A stretch of DNA of 6,380 nt, taken from NCBI GenBank assembly GCA_019749855.1, contig JAIEPI010000199.1:1-6380 (forward strand), given 5' to 3'. This document shows, piece after piece, positions 4,477-6,380 of the stretch. This DNA comes from Rickettsiales bacterium. Lineage in GTDB: Bacteria > Pseudomonadota > Alphaproteobacteria > Rickettsiales > UBA998. A program made the position numbers and the translations under genes. Every line of letters begins with the position of its first letter. Position 1 is the first letter of the stretch. Under the pieces are notes generated by a model. The model did not search any database and was not told where the DNA came from. It saw only the letters and a list, made by a program, of their open reading frames with translations.

Positions 4477-4728
4477 TTATGTGATGTATGTCTTTCTGCC
4501 TTTTTGCAGACAGCTAACGCATAGCATTCTGGTAATGACTGGTTTCAACTCATTATCTTTACGCATGACCTTGGTATGCACTGGTATAAATTCTATGGTA
4601 TCAACACCTTCAAACCTCATGCAGACATGACAGGTAACTCTTTCGTCATCACCTGCTTGCAACTCAGCTCTAGGACTTTGACCGCCCTCGATAACTGAAA
4701 ATCTTTTGATATTTTTTCCATTTTCCAT
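4477..4728 (-). CDS. small zinc-ribbon-like protein, autonomous moron-type gene
   Basis: An 83-aa protein of unknown function. Two CxxC knuckles are visible, CHVC (Cys33, Cys36) and CVSC (Cys70, Cys73), separated by 33 residues that could form the beta strands of a zinc ribbon ('GVDTIEFIPVHTKVM', 41-55). The N-terminal 30 residues are polar and probably flexible, and the C-terminus is basic (QKGRKTYIT). It sits between the minor head and scaffold genes but does not look structural. It has its own promoter ending at the ATG, no Shine-Dalgarno sequence, and a bidirectional terminator directly behind it. GC content is about 40% by hand count, against roughly 50% in sampled stretches of the neighbouring minor head gene. 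These signs fit a horizontally acquired moron expressed independently of late genes, possibly from the lysogen. Binding of zinc and of nucleic acid or protein is inferred from the fold only. Confidence 0.75.
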   Translation of the reverse strand: MENGKNIKRFSVIEGGQSPRAELQAGDDERVTCHVCMRFEGVDTIEFIPVHTKVMRKDNELKPVITRMLCVSCLQKGRKTYIT

Positions 4729-4748
4729 ATCCGCATATTATAGCGGAT
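4729..4748 (-). promoter_or_regulatory. inverted repeat enclosing the -10 box, possible operator
   Basis: ATCCGC (4748-4743) and GCGGAT (4734-4729) are perfect 6-bp inverted arms around an 8-bp centre that contains the TATAAT box. With a 2-base slip the symmetry continues outward as TCCAT (4751-4747) and ATGGA (4728-4724), reaching the start codon. Such a position would let a repressor block RNA polymerase. A hairpin at the mRNA 5' end is unlikely because most of the repeat lies upstream of the expected transcription start. Confidence 0.5.
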
Positions 4749-4764
4749 GGACAATTTATTGCAA
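4737..4764 (-). promoter_or_regulatory. sigma70-type promoter of the zinc-ribbon gene
   Basis: On the minus strand, -35 TTGCAA (4764-4759, 4 of 6 consensus) and -10 TATAAT (4742-4737, 6 of 6) are separated by 16 bp. The -35 box overlaps the last codons (Leu-Gln) of the minor head gene. The expected transcription start, about 6-8 bases after the -10 box, falls at 4731-4729, only 1-3 bases before the ATG at 4728, so the message would be essentially leaderless. It is the only promoter in the window that I find convincing. Confidence 0.7.
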
Positions 4765-5811
4765 CTTTGCAAAGGCGTTTTTTTCATGTTTTCGCAATTC
4801 GTCGAGCGTGTAAACTTCACCCTTGAAATCCACGAAGCGGTCAAGCGTCAGCCCGCCTTCATTAAAGAGCTTTGCCTTGGTTTTTCCTAGCACATCTTCG
4901 ACCACATCTTGCGGCTGCTTTTTAAGCCAATCCTGATAAGTCAGAGTTTCTGGCACTTGACCATCCATCGATGCGCGGGTGCTTTCAGTAAGCTCCTTCG
5001 CATCAATGCCCAGCTCTTGCCATGATTTGAGAATCGGTGTTGAAGATGAGCGACAATTTGGATGGCGTGGCGGCATCGGGCCCGTACTCAAGTCGAACAC
5101 CTGACCATCAAGCGAAGCGCATATCACGGTAGTGCGTCGATCAAGCGTTGCTGTAAATCGCCATGCCTTAACGACCGAGTCATTGGCACGATAGAGTTCA
5201 TCACGTGCGCGGGCGGTGATATGCGTGATGGACGTGCGTACCAATCTTTCTACATCATCGCGCGAGCGCTGCAGGATGCCGTCTTTGTAATTCAGTGCTT
5301 TGCTGCCGCGAATGCGACGGATGATGTCAGGCGTGGTTTCGCCTTCGATAACGCCAATACGGATTGCCTGCTCAATGCGCTTCACACTTGCAGCATCCAG
5401 GTCTTTTACCTCGTCAGCTATGAAACGCCCTTGCATTGGCTTACTTGTCACTAACGCAGAGAGAGTTTCTATGGCTGGACGGATAAGCGTAATCTCAACG
5501 GGAAGCAGTTTTTCAATAAGGTTAGCGTTAAAATCTGATTCGTAATGAGCCGTATCAGCCAGCTTGTTATTAAGGCGTTCTTGAAGGATTTTGTAAGTTT
5601 CGTTGCTTAGTTTTAGAATCTCATCAAGCATCATCCGCAGACGACGTTGTGCAAATTCAGTCAGATCCGCGCGCGAAAGTTTGGCAATGATGTCGAGCTC
5701 GCTTTGATTAAGCAAGTCCTGCATCTCTCGCACCACCTGAGTTGAATAACGCTGCAGGTAAATCTGGTGCTGCACACCGGCATGAAAGAGGGCTTCATTG
5801 ATGTTTTGCAT
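4756..5811 (-). CDS. minor head protein, SPP1 gp7 / Mu F-like head morphogenesis
   Basis: A 351-aa protein. Residues 1-130 are mostly helical. Residues about 150-262 carry the phage Mu F-like/SPP1 gp7 morphogenesis domain: 'GVIEGETTPDIIRRIRG' (153-169), 'RDDVERLVRTSITHITARARDELY' pieces (184-207), 'WRFTATLDRRTTVICASLDGQVF' pieces (217-239) with Cys231, and the signature 'PPRHPNCRSS' (247-256) with His250, Cys253 and Arg254. The C-terminal part has the usual prophage ending, 'LTYQDWLKKQP' (290-300), 'LGKTKAKLFNEGGLTLDRFVD' pieces (308-328) and 'YTLDEL' (334-339). Members are minor capsid proteins that bind the portal and are packed in the procapsid, where they can affect DNA exit. The start is two bases after the portal stop without a clear Shine-Dalgarno sequence, so translation is probably coupled. 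The -35 box of the next gene overlaps its 3' end. Confidence 0.9.
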   Translation of the reverse strand: MQNINEALFHAGVQHQIYLQRYSTQVVREMQDLLNQSELDIIAKLSRADLTEFAQRRLRMMLDEILKLSNETYKILQERLNNKLADTAHYESDFNANLIEKLLPVEITLIRPAIETLSALVTSKPMQGRFIADEVKDLDAASVKRIEQAIRIGVIEGETTPDIIRRIRGSKALNYKDGILQRSRDDVERLVRTSITHITARARDELYRANDSVVKAWRFTATLDRRTTVICASLDGQVFDLSTGPMPPRHPNCRSSSTPILKSWQELGIDAKELTESTRASMDGQVPETLTYQDWLKKQPQDVVEDVLGKTKAKLFNEGGLTLDRFVDFKGEVYTLDELRKHEKNAFAKLQ

Positions 5812-5813
5812 GA

Positions 5814-6380
5814 TTATGCTGTTGCGGATGAGTTGTTGATTGGCGGATCAGTTCTGCCTTCGGTTTCAATGCGGTCAATTTCTTCTTCAATATCAAGCTC
5901 GTTACGCAAAACATTACGGCGTTTAAGTTCAGTGAGATATGATTCACGAGAAAGTTCACCAGACAGCCGTGATTTTAGAAGCGTGTCTTCGTCTTTGCCG
6001 GAAATCAGAGATAGCCCGAAATCTTCGTTGATATTGACTCCGCCCACTGCTTCAGCTGGCAATTTCGACCAGAGAGCCATAAGCATAAATGCTTGTTGCA
6101 TAGCATTTTCAAGGCGGCGCACCATGTCTTGCAGTGCGGAATGGGATTTGGCGGTATCCAGCGATGCAGCGGTTGCTGTGCTATCGCCTGAACGTTGCAT
6201 GAGTAATTGCCCACCCATTGCATCCATTTTTTCCTCAAGGTCGCGGATGGATTGCCGGCCACTATCAACGGCCGCACCTGTATGTTCGACAAAGGTAAGT
6301 TTTGACTGCGGGTCTTCCGACATAATCATGCGGTTAGGACCAATTTCGATGTCCTTCTGGTCTTGAGAGAAACCTGCGCC
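5814..6380 (-). CDS. portal protein, C-terminal part (DUF4055-like)
   Basis: The open frame enters from the right edge without a start, so 188 C-terminal residues are visible. It continues upstream of the first in-window Met (6329) as 'FSQDQKDIEIGPNR', which shows that Met is internal. Features are 'LTFVEHTGAAVDSGRQSI' with a following helix (residues 'RDLEEKMDAMGGQLL'), 'GDSTATAASLD', a long helix around 'LQDMVRRLENAMQQAF', then 'GELSRESYLTELKRRNVL' and an acidic 'DIEEEIDRIETEGR' near the end. The 'ExxG-x-I ... LExxMxxxGxQLL ... TAxAxxxD ... S-xxxYLxxLKRRxVL' order matches C-termini of DUF4055 phage proteins, which are portals: dodecameric channels at the capsid vertex for DNA entry and exit. 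The following minor head gene confirms the context. The N-terminal part lies beyond the window. Confidence 0.8.
   Translation of the reverse strand, partial: GAGFSQDQKDIEIGPNRMIMSEDPQSKLTFVEHTGAAVDSGRQSIRDLEEKMDAMGGQLLMQRSGDSTATAASLDTAKSHSALQDMVRRLENAMQQAFMLMALWSKLPAEAVGGVNINEDFGLSLISGKDEDTLLKSRLSGELSRESYLTELKRRNVLRNELDIEEEIDRIETEGRTDPPINNSSATA

Noticed and set aside
4617..4844. A 75-aa minus-strand ORF overlapping the zinc-ribbon gene and the end of the minor head gene.
   Set aside because: It overlaps two better-supported genes and the promoter. It appears only as an alternative frame.
6005..6292. A 95-aa ORF in a second minus frame inside the portal gene.
   Set aside because: It is fully embedded in the portal frame, has Trp/Cys-rich composition and no motif.
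5767..6366. A 199-aa plus-strand ORF opposite the portal gene.
   Set aside because: It is Ser-rich antisense of the portal coding sequence, with no supporting signals.
1..6380. tRNA genes, CRISPR arrays, insertion sequences, integrase or att sites.
   Set aside because: No cloverleaf-like element, regularly spaced repeats, transposase frame or recombinase motif was seen on either strand.

Overview
The window is part of the late structural region of a tailed (Caudoviricetes) phage or prophage. Every gene I can support lies on the minus strand, so transcription runs from high to low coordinates. Lipobox-type secretion and the gene families suggest a Gram-negative, probably proteobacterial, host. 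The sequence does not fix the genus, and no integrase, att site or flanking host gene is present to separate a prophage from a free phage.

Layout in transcription order. (1) 6380-5814: C-terminal part of the portal protein (DUF4055-like), cut by the window edge. (2) 5811-4756: minor head protein with an SPP1 gp7/Mu F-type morphogenesis domain. (3) 4728-4477: a small four-cysteine zinc-ribbon-like protein with its own sigma70-type promoter (TTGCAA, 16 bp, TATAAT) and two hairpin terminators behind it, laid out like a phage 'moron'. (4) 4350-3580: coiled-coil scaffolding protein. (5) 3402-2473: major capsid protein (HK97-fold type, 309 aa). (6) 2404-1919: a 161-aa protein with a Pro/Glu/Gln/Ala-rich tail, unknown. 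(7) 1894-1706: a 62-aa two-helix holin-like membrane protein. (8) 1698-1348: a small lipoprotein. (9) 1341-1126: a 71-aa helical protein. (10) 1038-541: DnaT-like/head-tail connector (adaptor) protein. (11) 544-185: probable head-closure (stopper) protein. (12) 182-1: N-terminal part of an HK97 gp10-like neck/tail-completion protein, cut by the window edge.

The gene products together build the head and neck. Portal and minor head protein nucleate the procapsid, scaffold and capsid protein form the shell, and the adaptor, stopper and gp10-like proteins complete the neck. Genes 6-9 are small accessory genes between the capsid and neck genes, including a membrane protein and a lipoprotein.

The most unusual features are non-coding. 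Five terminator-like hairpins with U-tracts in minus-strand RNA punctuate the operon (behind genes 3 (two), 4, 5 and 9), although I see only one convincing promoter. Genes that follow an intergenic gap share an AACCAA-type leader just upstream of the Shine-Dalgarno sequence. The zinc-ribbon gene is predicted to be made from a nearly leaderless transcript whose -10 box lies inside an inverted repeat. No tRNA, rRNA, CRISPR array or insertion sequence was found, and no gene-free stretch exceeds 300 bases.
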